Of a stretch of DNA of 64,000 bases, positions 25,430 through 33,893 are shown one piece after another. This stretch comes from Bacteroidaceae bacterium (GTDB lineage Bacteria; Bacteroidota; Bacteroidia; Bacteroidales; Bacteroidaceae): positions 1-64,000 of the forward strand of contig JAKSLI010000004.1 in NCBI GenBank assembly GCA_024401305.1. The letters are read 5' to 3'. A program made the position numbers and the translations under genes. Numbering within the stretch: position 1 is the first letter of the stretch; every line of letters begins with the position of its first letter. Below the pieces are notes generated by a model that did no database searches, was not told the origin of the DNA, and saw only the letters and a program-made list of their open reading frames with translations.

Positions 25430-26311
25430 CTATTTTACTGCGTCTATGCCATAGAATATTCCGAAGAAGATGATGATGATGACTGCTAAAAGTGCCAATC
25501 CGAGGATGAAGGCAAGTGTTGTGGTCAGAATGCTGCGCCACCACTTCATCTCATACAGCTGCTTGTATATCCAGATCATAACGAACAGTTTGCAGAGCGG
25601 AGCATAGTCTGATACAGCCGAAGCAAAGAACCCGATCTTGCCCAATAGCAAGAAGACGAACGACAGTATCATACTCACGCAGTTGTAGTAGATGAGCGTG
25701 TAGAAATGTTCTGCCAGATTGAGCCTTTCTATTGGAGAACCTTCCCTGCCAATGCGGTGCCGACGGAATATGAGCCAGAAGGGAACCACCAGGACGAAAG
25801 CTAGCAGCAACGCCGATATCACCTTGTTGTTGAGCAGTGTTGCCAGCAGATGCAATGCGCTGATGAGCGATGGCGAATGAACTTTCTCCATCAGGAAATC
25901 ATCATCTATGTGTCCAATCAGTTCACTGCTGTCAACGAATAGCGAGATGAGAACGAAGATTGCCACCAGTCGGACAAGCATGTGTATAGGTTTGAAGTAG
26001 CGTGTTCTCTTGCCCGTCAGGTAGTCGTACACCACATAGCCCGGTCGCCACAGCAGGTCGCGGCAAGTGCGGAAGAAGATGTCGTCGCCGGCAAGGAAAC
26101 CGGCAATGACATTGCTTATCGATTCACGCACATTGATGCGCTTTATTGATGCAGGCTGACCACATTTCGGGCAGAACGCGCCGGAGAATTGCTCGCCGCA
26201 GTTCTTGCATTCCACATCCACCTGACCTTTCGGCAGATGCTTCTCTATCGGAAAACCTTCCCGCTGCCGCTCCCGCAGTTTACTGACAGTATTGTGTATC
26301 TTCTTGATCAT
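25430..26311 (-). CDS. DUF3667 membrane protein with N-terminal zinc ribbon
   Basis: 293 residues. A basic start is followed by a zinc ribbon (CKNC...CPKC, about residues 35-53). Next comes the DUF3667 signature, a FLAGDDIFFRTCRDLLWRPG helix and Y..GKR..YF.P, and then four to five transmembrane segments. Function is unknown; the family is common in Bacteroidetes. It is probably cotranscribed with the aldo/keto reductase upstream (42-base gap filled by TTACCTCT repeats) and the esterase downstream (26-base gap). Confidence 0.85.
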   Translation of the reverse strand: MIKKIHNTVSKLRERQREGFPIEKHLPKGQVDVECKNCGEQFSGAFCPKCGQPASIKRINVRESISNVIAGFLAGDDIFFRTCRDLLWRPGYVVYDYLTGKRTRYFKPIHMLVRLVAIFVLISLFVDSSELIGHIDDDFLMEKVHSPSLISALHLLATLLNNKVISALLLAFVLVVPFWLIFRRHRIGREGSPIERLNLAEHFYTLIYYNCVSMILSFVFLLLGKIGFFASAVSDYAPLCKLFVMIWIYKQLYEMKWWRSILTTTLAFILGLALLAVIIIIFFGIFYGIDAVK

Positions 26312-26353
26312 GTTCGTTATTATTTTTACCTCTTACCTCTTACCTTTTACCTC
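26312..26353. repeat. TTACCTCT-type tandem repeat in an operon gap
   Basis: About four copies of TTACCTCT/TTACCTTT lie between the DUF3667 start and the aldo/keto reductase stop. Confidence 0.7.
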
Positions 26354-27154
26354 TTACCAAGGGAAAGTCTCCGGGTCGTTGTCCTTGTTTGATCGGAGGT
26401 TGATGTTCAGCGCATTGATAGCCTCCATGTCCTCGTTAGAGAGTTTGAAGGTCATGATTTCGAGATTCTCCTTGAAATGGTTCGGCTTTGCACGAGGAAT
26501 GGTTATGAGGTCGCGCTGAATGAGCCAACGGAGAACAATCTGCGATGGCGTCTTGCCATGCTTCTGCGCAAGACCTTGGATAGTACTGTTTCCCACAACA
26601 TCTATGTCGCCCTGTCCGAAAGGTCCCCACGCCTGCACCTTGATGCCAAGCGAGTGGTTGTAGGCAATGTTTTCCACCTGCGACATCAGCGGATGAACCT
26701 CAATCTGATTGATCAGCGGACGCACCTTCGCATATTCCAGAAGGTCCTCCAGGTGGTGGCGGTTGAAGTTGCTCACGCCCAGATGCTTCACCTTGCCCTG
26801 TGCCACATAGTCCTCCATTATCTGCCAAGTCTTCTTCACGCAGTCCTTCACAGGCCAGTGGATGAGCAACAGGTCGAGATAGTCCGTCTGTAGCTTTCGC
26901 AGACTCTCGTCAATAGACTGTCGGATGGTTGCTTCGTTCTCGCGCATGATGTTCGTCGCCACCTTCGTAGTGAGGAATATCTCTTCGCGAGGCACACCAC
27001 TGAGCTTTATTCCCGTGCCCACTTCCAGTTCGTTCTCGTAGCCTTGGGCAGTGTCTATCAGTCGGAAACCCGCCTCAAGTGCAAGCTTCACATTGTTTAT
27101 CGCAGTTTCATCGCGCAGAGTCCAGGTGCCTACGCCAAGTTGAGGTATTGTCAT
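26354..27154 (-). CDS. Aldo/keto reductase
   Basis: A 266-residue NAD(P)H-dependent (alpha/beta)8 oxidoreductase. The catalytic tetrad is visible as Asp34 (LIDTAQGYENE), Tyr39, Lys64 (TTKV) and His99 (LLIHWP). The AKR signature GVSNF is present, as is the C-terminal cofactor segment IPRAKPNHFKENLEI. It is related to 2,5-diketo-gluconate-reductase-like enzymes (AKR5). The physiological carbonyl substrate is unknown. It heads a short minus-strand operon, with a perfect -7 box about 60 bases upstream. Confidence 0.93.
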   Translation of the reverse strand: MTIPQLGVGTWTLRDETAINNVKLALEAGFRLIDTAQGYENELEVGTGIKLSGVPREEIFLTTKVATNIMRENEATIRQSIDESLRKLQTDYLDLLLIHWPVKDCVKKTWQIMEDYVAQGKVKHLGVSNFNRHHLEDLLEYAKVRPLINQIEVHPLMSQVENIAYNHSLGIKVQAWGPFGQGDIDVVGNSTIQGLAQKHGKTPSQIVLRWLIQRDLITIPRAKPNHFKENLEIMTFKLSNEDMEAINALNINLRSNKDNDPETFPW

Positions 27155-27212
27155 GTTAGTATAAGGTTTTTTGTTTTGATAAGGTGCAAATAGTTAGTGC
27201 ATATAGCGAGTG

Positions 27213-27220
27213 CAAAATTA
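27213..27220 (-). promoter_or_regulatory. -7 box of the aldo/keto reductase operon
   Basis: TAATTTTG on the minus strand. A TTTG lies 16 bases upstream, shorter than the usual 19-20, so the -33 element is uncertain. Confidence 0.5.
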
Positions 27221-27541
27221 AACTTTTTTTCTGAAACAAAGTCATAATCCGAAGAAAATGTGGATGTTTGTTTTTTGTTCGTTCGTGATTTAGTTACAAA
27301 CCGTAAGTTCGCCATACCGCAAGATTTCAACTCAGAAAAGTTTCCAAGGAAACAATATAGCGATTTGGCACAAAACTTATAAACCGCAGATTAAACCAAA
27401 TTCACGCAGATTGGCTTTACCTTCTTCCTTCGCGACTCGGCATAGTAGAAGCAAGCTTCACTCTGCTCTCGCTGCTCAGTCAGTTGAACCAAAGGTTTAT
27501 GTGCCTAACTGTATATCATTGCCAAAACTAAACTATAATAT
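27221..27541. other. Gene-free stretch with a relic-like inverted motif
   Basis: It contains AAACCGCAGATT and ACGCAGATT words typical of Bacteroidetes intergenic repeats, and no open frame of note. Confidence 0.4.
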
Positions 27542-27580
27542 AAAACGCTCAATTCCGAAAAGATGGAACTGAGCGTTTTT
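27542..27580 (-). terminator. Terminator of the PNGase F-like gene
   Basis: AAAACGCTCA pairs with TGAGCGTTTT around an inner TTCC/GGAA extension. It has T/A-rich flanks and lies 12 bases past the stop codon. Confidence 0.8.
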
Positions 27581-27591
27581 GTTTGCATTAT

Positions 27592-28881
27592 CTATTTCCC
27601 GTAAATAACCTTCTTGTTGTTTCGGATATAGATTCGGTTTGGCTCTGGATTTGTGACTGTTCTGCCGGTAAGATCCTTGAAGCAGTCTTTACTGGGAGAT
27701 GTGGTGGGATGCTCGGTAATACCGGATGTTGCCTGCTCAAGTCCGAAGAGTGTGGCTGAGACATAGTAGTTTGCAACGTAAGCAGCATTCGGAACCGTGC
27801 GGTTTGAGACGTATTCCTCAAGGTCTATGTCTATGTTCCACTTGCCTCCAGCAGGAAGGTTCTCCACATACCACCAATGTACGTTGGCTGGCTTTCCCGG
27901 TCCCCATCCCGCACGGTCATACTGGTAGGTTCCTGCTTGCGAATAGTTGTCGTCGTTCTTTTCCCAGATGAGTCCCGTCTGCTCGGCTTGTTCGCCATGG
28001 AGACGGATGGCGTAAGTGTTGATGTCAAATTCGGCGGGGTTGTTGACCTCATATCCAGCCCTGTTTGGGAAATATGGCATGACAGTGGCGTAATTGTCGC
28101 CAGCCTCGTTTATTGCCTCCTGACCATGACCTGTGAAGCATACACGAAGCCAGCCTGAATGAACATTCTCTGGTATGTCAATCTCGCGTTTTCCCAAACG
28201 CTCGTCAGCTTCTATGCTGTGACCTTTCACACCGTAAGCCCATGCTCGGTAGCCATTGTTGCCATTGCGGAAAGAGTCATAGACCTGTGCGGTATAGACT
28301 ACGGGACCATCGTCTGGCGTGCCTTCGTAAAGATGGAAGATGAGGGTTGCTGCGTGGGCTTTCTTTTCTGTTGCGTCAAAGCCGCCATAATAGATCCTGA
28401 ATTTCGTGCCATCCGGGTTCTGTAGAAGTGGAAGGAATTCCGTGACATCAAAATAATATGCCTTTGACCAGAGAGAATTGAAACTGCCACCGTATGGAGT
28501 TACAACACGCGATATCTCATACCAGAGGCCGTCTTTTGGATTGAACACTTGTATCTCGGTCAACATGTCCCAATCAGCAGGACGTGGAGCGCCACTCATC
28601 CTGTATTGTAGGAAGCATTTCCTGTATGTCTTGTCGGTAGGGAATTTCAGCGTGAATGGATAATCGTTTTCCGGGCTCCATCCGAAGAACTCGAGACGCA
28701 TCTTCTCGCTTTCCACTTTGTCGTGTTCTGCTTTGAGATCGACAGGACATTCAGCAGGAATGTACCAACCGCGTCGTTCTGTAAGATGTATTGTGCTTGC
28801 ATCAACAACACTTTGTGCCGACACTATAGTGCTGACTGCCAATGAGGTAGCAAGCATGAAAGCTGATCTTAGGATATTCAT
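27592..28881 (-). CDS. Secreted PNGase F-like glycoamidase with C-terminal sorting-like tail
   Basis: 429 residues with a signal peptide ending VSAQS. The middle and C-terminal parts resemble the two jelly-roll domains of peptide-N-glycosidase F: CFTGHGQ near residue 250, then YQYDRAGWGPG and HWWYVENLPAGGKWNIDIDL. Such enzymes release N-glycans from host glycoproteins. The last 30 residues (DLTGRTVTNP...IYIRNNKKVIYGK) match the short tail found on three other secreted proteins in this window. Catalytic Asp/Glu residues could not be assigned by eye, so the activity is inference. The Cys-rich-protein gene lies just upstream. Confidence 0.7.
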   Translation of the reverse strand: MNILRSAFMLATSLAVSTIVSAQSVVDASTIHLTERRGWYIPAECPVDLKAEHDKVESEKMRLEFFGWSPENDYPFTLKFPTDKTYRKCFLQYRMSGAPRPADWDMLTEIQVFNPKDGLWYEISRVVTPYGGSFNSLWSKAYYFDVTEFLPLLQNPDGTKFRIYYGGFDATEKKAHAATLIFHLYEGTPDDGPVVYTAQVYDSFRNGNNGYRAWAYGVKGHSIEADERLGKREIDIPENVHSGWLRVCFTGHGQEAINEAGDNYATVMPYFPNRAGYEVNNPAEFDINTYAIRLHGEQAEQTGLIWEKNDDNYSQAGTYQYDRAGWGPGKPANVHWWYVENLPAGGKWNIDIDLEEYVSNRTVPNAAYVANYYVSATLFGLEQATSGITEHPTTSPSKDCFKDLTGRTVTNPEPNRIYIRNNKKVIYGK

Positions 28882-28893
28882 TTTTTCTTTTGT

Positions 28894-29442
28894 CTATTCC
28901 TTAATCATCCTTGGCACATCGCCTTCCAGCTTTATTATCTCTCCGGAATCTGCTGGATTGACCATCTCCTTGCATACGTTGGCGTCGGTAGTGTCGCGAG
29001 GCATTTCGCCCAAGACCTGGTTGACTTCGTTTGTGTCGATTGCCACTTCGCCTTCCAGACGCCCGCGTTCCATGTTTCCGTTGGTCTGGAAAAGATTGCA
29101 GCTGCTCAAGGCTGTGACTCCCATCGCTGCTGCGGCTGCTACGGCTGCTGCCTTCAGTGCGGAGTGCTTCTTCTTGGTGTTGGAATCCTGCGTAGCTATG
29201 TCCTCGTTCTCTGCCTCCTTGTAGCGCTTGAATGCTTCGAAGTCAACAGTGAGTCCGGCTGCCTTTCGCTTGCGAATTTCTTCTGTGAGATACGCCAACT
29301 CTTGCTCGCAAGCAGGGCATGTTCCTGTGCATTCGCCTTGGAATGTACACTCACGGGTGTTGTAGTCAATGTCGTTAGCAGCTGCTATCTGCTTGCGGAT
29401 GTCCTTCAAGACTTCGCACTTTGCTTTGCCTGGATTCTTCAT
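28894..29442 (-). CDS. Cys-rich protein with C-terminal membrane or lipobox-like segment, unknown function
   Basis: 182 residues. The N-terminal part has five cysteines, Cys9, Cys32, Cys38, Cys42 and Cys45, the last four within CTFQGECTGTCPACE, suggesting metal or Fe-S binding. A charged helix follows, then an Ala-rich hydrophobic stretch ending MGVTALSSCNLF (about residues 95-118) and an acidic tail. I recall the CEVLK.IR..IA..N.I start as recurring in Bacteroidales, often near radical SAM genes. Here a radical SAM gene lies 183 bases upstream on the same strand. The protein could be a substrate or partner of that enzyme; this is a guess. Confidence 0.6.
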   Translation of the reverse strand: MKNPGKAKCEVLKDIRKQIAAANDIDYNTRECTFQGECTGTCPACEQELAYLTEEIRKRKAAGLTVDFEAFKRYKEAENEDIATQDSNTKKKHSALKAAAVAAAAAMGVTALSSCNLFQTNGNMERGRLEGEVAIDTNEVNQVLGEMPRDTTDANVCKEMVNPADSGEIIKLEGDVPRMIKE

Positions 29443-29473
29443 ATATTTGGTTATTAAAGATTGTATTTTAATT

Positions 29474-29602
29474 AAACGCGGGTTGCACGAGTTACACGAA
29501 TTCTTTAATTCTTATAGTCTTTAAAAGTTTTCACAAGTTTTCTTTGCTAGAATGAGCCTTTTATAAACTATAAAAACTCGTGATACTAGTGAAACCCGTG
29601 TT
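29474..29602 (-). repeat. Dispersed 129-bp repeat, copy 1
   Basis: It is about 95% identical in reverse orientation to 43126-43254. Its ends are imperfect inverted repeats (AACACGGGTTTCAC versus AAACGCGGGTTGCAC), so it can fold into a long hairpin. No frame is open. A solo end-like fragment lies at 46475-46491. Confidence 0.9.
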
Positions 29603-29625
29603 AGAAAATCATACTGTATATGGTG

Positions 29626-30240
29626 TTATTTGTTGATTTCTGTGATGTATGTGAATTTATCGAAACTGCTGAAACCTAGCGCCTTAAGCTGTTCTATGCT
29701 TGCGTTGACATCGGCTTCGGTGTTGTATTCCGGAATCTGTGGCACACGAATCATGACATTCGCCCTTGCTTCCGAAAGAATCTTAAGATTGGAGATGACG
29801 CGCTCGTTGCTTCGCTGCGTGTATGACTGGTAGATGGTGGGATTCATGTCCTTGATATCTACAATCCATAGGGTGACGAAAGGCTGTAGCTTGCGGATGT
29901 TATCCGAAGGGACATTGAGGGCTGTCTCGATAGTTATTAGCCATTCCTTTGGACATAACTTGCAGAACTCCTCGATGAAGTCTGTTCGCAAGCATGGCTC
30001 TCCGCCGCCGAAACATACACCGCCGTCAGTGGCAAGAAAATAGAGCTCGTCCTTCTTGACCTGCTCATACAGCTGCTGTGGCGTAAGGTGCTGGCAGGGA
30101 GTTTCCTGTCTCAGGCTTTGCGGGTTTAGGCAATATGCACAGCGAAGGGTGCAGTCGCGAAAGGCTGCAAGGGTGGTTACGCCGCCGCCATCGGTGATGA
30201 GTCTGTGGCGCTGGATGCCTATGAACGGTGCTTCTGTCAT
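29626..30240 (-). CDS. Radical SAM protein (glycyl-radical-activase-like)
   Basis: 204 residues from the MTEAPFIGIQRHR start. The SAM/[4Fe-4S] motif is Cys30-x3-Cys34-x2-Cys37 (CTLRCAYC), followed by the GGE motif in CFGGGEPCLR. The fold is short and compact, like PflA/NrdG-type activases or small rSAM maturases. The start at 30240 is preferred over the longer in-frame start at 30309 because a perfect promoter lies at 30256-30286, between them. Its neighbour is the Cys-rich 182-residue protein, with no glycyl-radical enzyme in the window, so a maturase role is possible. Confidence 0.82.
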   Translation of the reverse strand: MTEAPFIGIQRHRLITDGGGVTTLAAFRDCTLRCAYCLNPQSLRQETPCQHLTPQQLYEQVKKDELYFLATDGGVCFGGGEPCLRTDFIEEFCKLCPKEWLITIETALNVPSDNIRKLQPFVTLWIVDIKDMNPTIYQSYTQRSNERVISNLKILSEARANVMIRVPQIPEYNTEADVNASIEQLKALGFSSFDKFTYITEINK

Positions 30241-30255
30241 CAGTTTTTTCGCTGA

Positions 30256-30286
30256 CAAAATTACGATTAATTTGCTACAAAACAAA
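30256..30286 (-). promoter_or_regulatory. Promoter of the radical SAM gene
   Basis: Minus-strand TTTG, 19 bases, TAATTTTG. The box is 15 bases from the start codon at 30240, implying a very short leader. Confidence 0.75.
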
Positions 30287-30356
30287 CATTTGCGCTGAAA
30301 AATGCGCAATATTGCGAAATATTTTTCTTCCTTAACATTTTTTATGCCAATAATCC

Positions 30357-30387
30357 TTGCTTGTTGCTGAGAATCTGCTTACCTTTG
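30357..30387 (+). promoter_or_regulatory. Promoter of the DUF4112 gene
   Basis: TTG (30357), 20 bases, TACCTTTG (30380-30387), 13 bases before the ATG. Confidence 0.7.
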
Positions 30388-30400
30388 CAAACAAAAACAA

Positions 30401-30895
30401 ATGGATAAGATACAACGACTTGAAACTTCTGGCAGCTATCAACTTTGCAAGACGATAACAACGCTGATGGACCGCTACTATCTGGATCCGATACTCGGTT
30501 TCGTGCCTTTGCTCGACGGCGTTGTTGGCTTGCTCTGCACAGGTGTGTTTGTATATGTGAGTCTGTTCAAGGTGCGTTCTGTTTCTCTCACGCTTTCCGT
30601 GATCTACAATTTCCTTCGCGACACGGCTATCGGTCTTGTTCCTGTCGTGGGCGATGTTGCGGACTTCTTCAACCGCTCTTATGTGCGCAGCCAAAGACTC
30701 ATAGACGGCTATGTCTATGGCGACAAGCAGGTGGTTAAGAAGGTGAACGGACAGGCGGGAATGATGTTGTTGCTGTCTGTTGTATGCACGGCTCTGATCG
30801 TGCTCTTGGGCTATCTTGCCATACAGATAGGCGGTTTCATGTTCGACTGCATAAAGGGTTTCTTTGGAACTTTATTCGGAATAATCGGGTCTTGA
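30401..30895 (+). CDS. DUF4112 membrane protein
   Basis: 164 residues. The family signature is present as YYLDPILGFVPLLDGVVG, followed by a second similar segment (GLVPVVGDVADFF). There are two or three transmembrane helices, the last at about residues 125-150. Function is unknown. It is divergent from the radical SAM gene, with its own promoter. Confidence 0.85.
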   Translation: MDKIQRLETSGSYQLCKTITTLMDRYYLDPILGFVPLLDGVVGLLCTGVFVYVSLFKVRSVSLTLSVIYNFLRDTAIGLVPVVGDVADFFNRSYVRSQRLIDGYVYGDKQVVKKVNGQAGMMLLLSVVCTALIVLLGYLAIQIGGFMFDCIKGFFGTLFGIIGS

Positions 30896-30927
30896 ATGGC
30901 GTAATGACATAATTTTCTTTCCTTTTC

Positions 30928-30958
30928 TTGCGTGTTACAATTAAAAATTGTATTTTTG
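30928..30958 (+). promoter_or_regulatory. Promoter of the YbhN-like gene
   Basis: TTG (30928), 20 bases, TATTTTTG (30951-30958). The ATG at 30970 follows 11 bases later, so an upstream in-frame ATG at 30928 cannot be the start. Confidence 0.75.
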
Positions 30959-30969
30959 CACGGAATAAT

Positions 30970-31959
30970 ATGGCCACTTTGCAGAAAATATTGAAGGTTG
31001 TACTGCCACTGATTCTCGGTGGCGGCATACTCTACTGGATGTATCGCAACACCGATTTCGAGTCAATGAAGCATCTGTTTCTTGACGAGATGAACTGGTG
31101 GTGGATGATCCTTTCCTTCCCTTTCGGCATATTGGCACAGATGTTTCGCGGCTGGCGTTGGAAGCAGACCTTGGAACCTATTGGCGAAAAACCGAGAACT
31201 TCCACAGCGATAAATTCCATCTTCATTTCTTACGCAGCATCGCTCGTCATTCCCCGTATTGGCGAGTTCACGCGTTGCGCTGTGCTGAAGAAGCATGATG
31301 GCATTTCGTTTACGAAGTCGCTTGGCACTGTTGTGACAGAACGCGCTGTTGACACGCTTATAATGGGATTGATGACAGCCGTAATACTGCTTTCGCAGAT
31401 GCCTGTGTTCGCTTCGTTCTTCATGAAGACTGGCACGAAGATTGACACTATCTTCACGATGTTCACTACTACCGGCTGGATTGTGACGATAATCTGCGGA
31501 GTGGCAGCTATCATTGGACTTTGGATATTCCGCAAGCACTTGGTGTTTTACGATAAGGTGAAAACCTCTGTAGATGGCATTCTCGAAGGCGTGATGTCGC
31601 TGAAGAAAGTGAAGAATGTGCCACTATTCATCTTCTATAGCTTTGGCATTTGGGTGAGCTATTTCCTCCATTATTACCTCACATTCTTCTGCTTTGACTT
31701 CACATCAGAACTCGGACTTGACGCCGCTCTCGTGACCTTCATCGTCGGAACGGTTGCCGTCATCGTACCAACGCCAAACGGAGCCGGTCCATGGCATTTC
31801 GCCGTTAAGACGATGCTTGTGCTTTATGGCGTGCCGGAGGCAAATGCCCTTGGCTTTGTACTCGTAGTTCACACCGTGCAGACAATGCTTGTCGTAGCCC
31901 TCGGTCTTTATGCCTTGGCGCATCTCTCATTGGCAAAAAGAAATAATCTAATAAAATAA
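30970..31959 (+). CDS. YbhN/UPF0104 flippase-like integral membrane protein
   Basis: 329 residues from MATLQK. It belongs to the lysylphosphatidylglycerol synthase transmembrane-region family (AglD2/YbhN). There are seven to eight transmembrane helices, with the family motifs FRGWRW near residue 60, the RIGEF.R segment (about 97-102) and a TPNGAGPWH loop near 260. Members without the C-terminal aminoacyltransferase domain, as here, are thought to move lipids or lipid-linked precursors across the inner membrane. The start is fixed by the promoter. The downstream gene is pepD, separated by an inverted-repeat gap. Confidence 0.85.
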   Translation: MATLQKILKVVLPLILGGGILYWMYRNTDFESMKHLFLDEMNWWWMILSFPFGILAQMFRGWRWKQTLEPIGEKPRTSTAINSIFISYAASLVIPRIGEFTRCAVLKKHDGISFTKSLGTVVTERAVDTLIMGLMTAVILLSQMPVFASFFMKTGTKIDTIFTMFTTTGWIVTIICGVAAIIGLWIFRKHLVFYDKVKTSVDGILEGVMSLKKVKNVPLFIFYSFGIWVSYFLHYYLTFFCFDFTSELGLDAALVTFIVGTVAVIVPTPNGAGPWHFAVKTMLVLYGVPEANALGFVLVVHTVQTMLVVALGLYALAHLSLAKRNNLIK

Positions 31960-31978
31960 CATAGACCTTTAGCCCCCA

Positions 31979-32027
31979 ATTAGCACGTCTAATTGAAGGT
32001 CCTCCCCTTGTGGGGGAGTTAGAGGGG
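31979..32027. repeat. Double palindrome before pepD
   Basis: AATTAGCACGTCTAATT and CTCCCCTTGTGGGGGAG lie side by side, just upstream of the pepD start. This type of paired palindrome is common between Bacteroidales genes. It could act as an attenuator or mRNA processing hairpin. Confidence 0.6.
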
Positions 32028-32036
32028 GTCACTCTT

Positions 32037-33491
32037 ATGGAAAACCTTAATCCTAAATGCGTCTTCAAAAACTTCAAGGCGCTCACACAAGTACCAAGAC
32101 CTTCTGGTCATCTTGAGAAAATCCAGCAGTATCTTCTTGAATTCGGTAAGAACTGCGGCGTAGAAACTTTCCTTGATCCTGCCGGCAATGTCGTAATGCG
32201 CAAGCCTGCTACTCCTGGCATGGAAGATCGTCAGGGCGTTATCCTCCAGGCTCACATGGACATGGTGCCACAGAAGGAAACTTCTTCAAACCATAATTTC
32301 GAAACTGATCCTATCGAAGCTCGCGTTTGCGAGGACGGTTGGATTCGTGCCAACAACACAACTCTCGGTTCTGACGATGGTATTGGCGTTGCTGCCATCA
32401 TGGCTATCATGGAGTCAAAGGACTTGAAGCACGGTCCTGTGGAAGGTCTTATCACTGCTGACGAAGAGACTGGTCTCTATGGTGCTGAGAATCTTCCTGC
32501 TGGTCAGATGCAGGGAAATATTCTCCTCAACCTTGATACAGAGGATTGGGGTGAACTCATCATCGGTTCTGCCGGTGGTATGGATGTTACTGCCACTCTC
32601 GATTATAAGGAAGAGGAAACTTCCGCTGATGATGTAGCAGTTAAGATCACAATCTCTGGTCTCCTTGGCGGTCACTCTGGTATTCAGATTCCTCTCGGTC
32701 GCGGTAATGCAAACAAGATGATGGTTCGCATTCTCCGTGAGGCTATCGCTGACGATGACGCTCGTCTCGTTTCATGGCACGGTGGCAACATGCGCAACGC
32801 TATTCCTCGTGAGGCTTCTGTTGTCGTAACTCTTCCAAAGGAGAATCTTGCTGACGTGAAGGAACTCTGTGCTACATACGCTGAGACTTTCAACGAGGAG
32901 TACAAGTACATCGAAACTGAGGAAATCAAGGTCACTGTAGAGGAAGTTGCCCTTCCTGCTATGCAGACTCCAGAAGAAATCCAGGATAATCTTGTTGATG
33001 CCATCTACGCTTGTCACGATGGCGTATGGCGTTACATTCCAAGTATGCCAGAGAAGGTTGAGACTTCTTCTAACCTCGCCATCATTGACATTGAAGGCGG
33101 CAAGGCTTCAATCGCTATCCTCGCACGCTCTTCATCTGACACAAAGAAGGATGAGCTCTGCACATCACTCGAAAGCTGCTTCTCAATGGCAGGCATGAAG
33201 GTTGCTCTTACAGGCGGCTACGGCGGTTGGAATCCAAACCCAGAGAGTCCTGTTCTCAAGGCTATGGTAGAGCAGTACAAGAAGCTCAACGGCGAAGAAC
33301 CAATCGTAAGTGTTGTTCACGCTGGTCTCGAGTGCTCTATCATCATGGCTAAGTATCCAGGCATGGATGTCGTTTCTTTCGGTCCAACACTCCAATACCC
33401 TCACACTCCATCAGAACAGCTTAAGATTGACACAGTAGAACCTTTCTGGAACCTCATCGTTGCAACTCTCGAGAACGCTCCTGTGAAGTAG
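32037..33491 (+). CDS. pepD: Aminoacyl-histidine dipeptidase (carnosinase-type, M20)
   Basis: 484 residues from the MENLNPK start. It is a zinc dipeptidase of the PepD type that hydrolyses Xaa-His and other dipeptides in the cytosol. Metal ligands and catalytic acids are visible in LQAHMDMV, NTTLGSDDGIG (bridging Asp) and TADEETGL (Glu-Glu pair), with LNLDTEDWG following as in PepD. The lid domain contains SGLLGGHSG, and the C-terminal part has VHAGLECS and PTLQYPHTPSE. Strong codon bias suggests high expression. The start at 32037 is chosen because the extra nine residues upstream derive from the palindrome region. Confidence 0.95.
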   Translation: MENLNPKCVFKNFKALTQVPRPSGHLEKIQQYLLEFGKNCGVETFLDPAGNVVMRKPATPGMEDRQGVILQAHMDMVPQKETSSNHNFETDPIEARVCEDGWIRANNTTLGSDDGIGVAAIMAIMESKDLKHGPVEGLITADEETGLYGAENLPAGQMQGNILLNLDTEDWGELIIGSAGGMDVTATLDYKEEETSADDVAVKITISGLLGGHSGIQIPLGRGNANKMMVRILREAIADDDARLVSWHGGNMRNAIPREASVVVTLPKENLADVKELCATYAETFNEEYKYIETEEIKVTVEEVALPAMQTPEEIQDNLVDAIYACHDGVWRYIPSMPEKVETSSNLAIIDIEGGKASIAILARSSSDTKKDELCTSLESCFSMAGMKVALTGGYGGWNPNPESPVLKAMVEQYKKLNGEEPIVSVVHAGLECSIIMAKYPGMDVVSFGPTLQYPHTPSEQLKIDTVEPFWNLIVATLENAPVK

Positions 33492-33521
33492 TAAGTAACC
33501 ACAATCCGCATGGTTATGGAG

Positions 33522-33543
33522 GTGCGGTGCCCTCACCGCACCA
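33522..33543 (+). repeat. GGTGCGGTG hairpin after pepD
   Basis: A perfect 9-bp stem (GGTGCGGTG with CACCGCACC) and a 4-base loop, without a T-run, stand just before the true terminator. It may stabilise the mRNA end. Confidence 0.65.
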
Positions 33544-33551
33544 ACAACAAG

Positions 33552-33598
33552 AAATCCCTTCCCGTACATTATCTATATACGAGAAGGGATTTTTCTTT
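33552..33598 (+). terminator. pepD terminator
   Basis: AAATCCCTTC pairs with GAAGGGATTT across a 20-base loop and is followed by TTTCTTTTT. Confidence 0.8.
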
Positions 33599-33642
33599 TT
33601 CCTTTATTAAATATACGCGCGTGAGAGTTTACCCCATGGGTA

Positions 33643-33682
33643 TAAAACAAAAAGGTTGGACAGAAACGAATTCTGCCCAACC
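33643..33682 (-). terminator. Terminator of the tail-protein/small-peptide unit
   Basis: A 12-bp stem (33654-33665 with 33671-33682, one G-T pair) is followed on the minus strand by TTTTTGTTTT. Confidence 0.85.
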
Positions 33683-33713
33683 GAATTTATGATTGAGAAT
33701 GTGTACTCAGAGA

Positions 33714-33863
33714 TTAGATGATATCATTTGGATCGTCGATGTCGATGTCTGGATCAGGGTTGTTCATAGAACCACCATCAACTTCGATTGATCCTTCAAA
33801 GATTGAACCGAATGTACTTACAACTTGTGAGAGTATGTCTGGTGAAATATAATTCTTTTTCAT
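33714..33863 (-). CDS. Small peptide (49 residues) downstream of a secreted tail protein
   Basis: The frame starts MKKNYISPDILSQVV and ends in a very acidic tail (NPDPDIDIDDPNDII). It has an open reading frame of normal codon use, lies 30 bases after the secreted 390-residue protein gene, and is followed by a strong terminator, so it is transcribed. A similar arrangement exists at 45838, where a 71-residue peptide with the same MKK.Y..P start follows another tail protein. Function is unknown. Confidence 0.65.
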   Translation of the reverse strand: MKKNYISPDILSQVVSTFGSIFEGSIEVDGGSMNNPDPDIDIDDPNDII

Positions 33864-33893
33864 TGTTGTATAATCTTTTTATTGGGGTTACAC

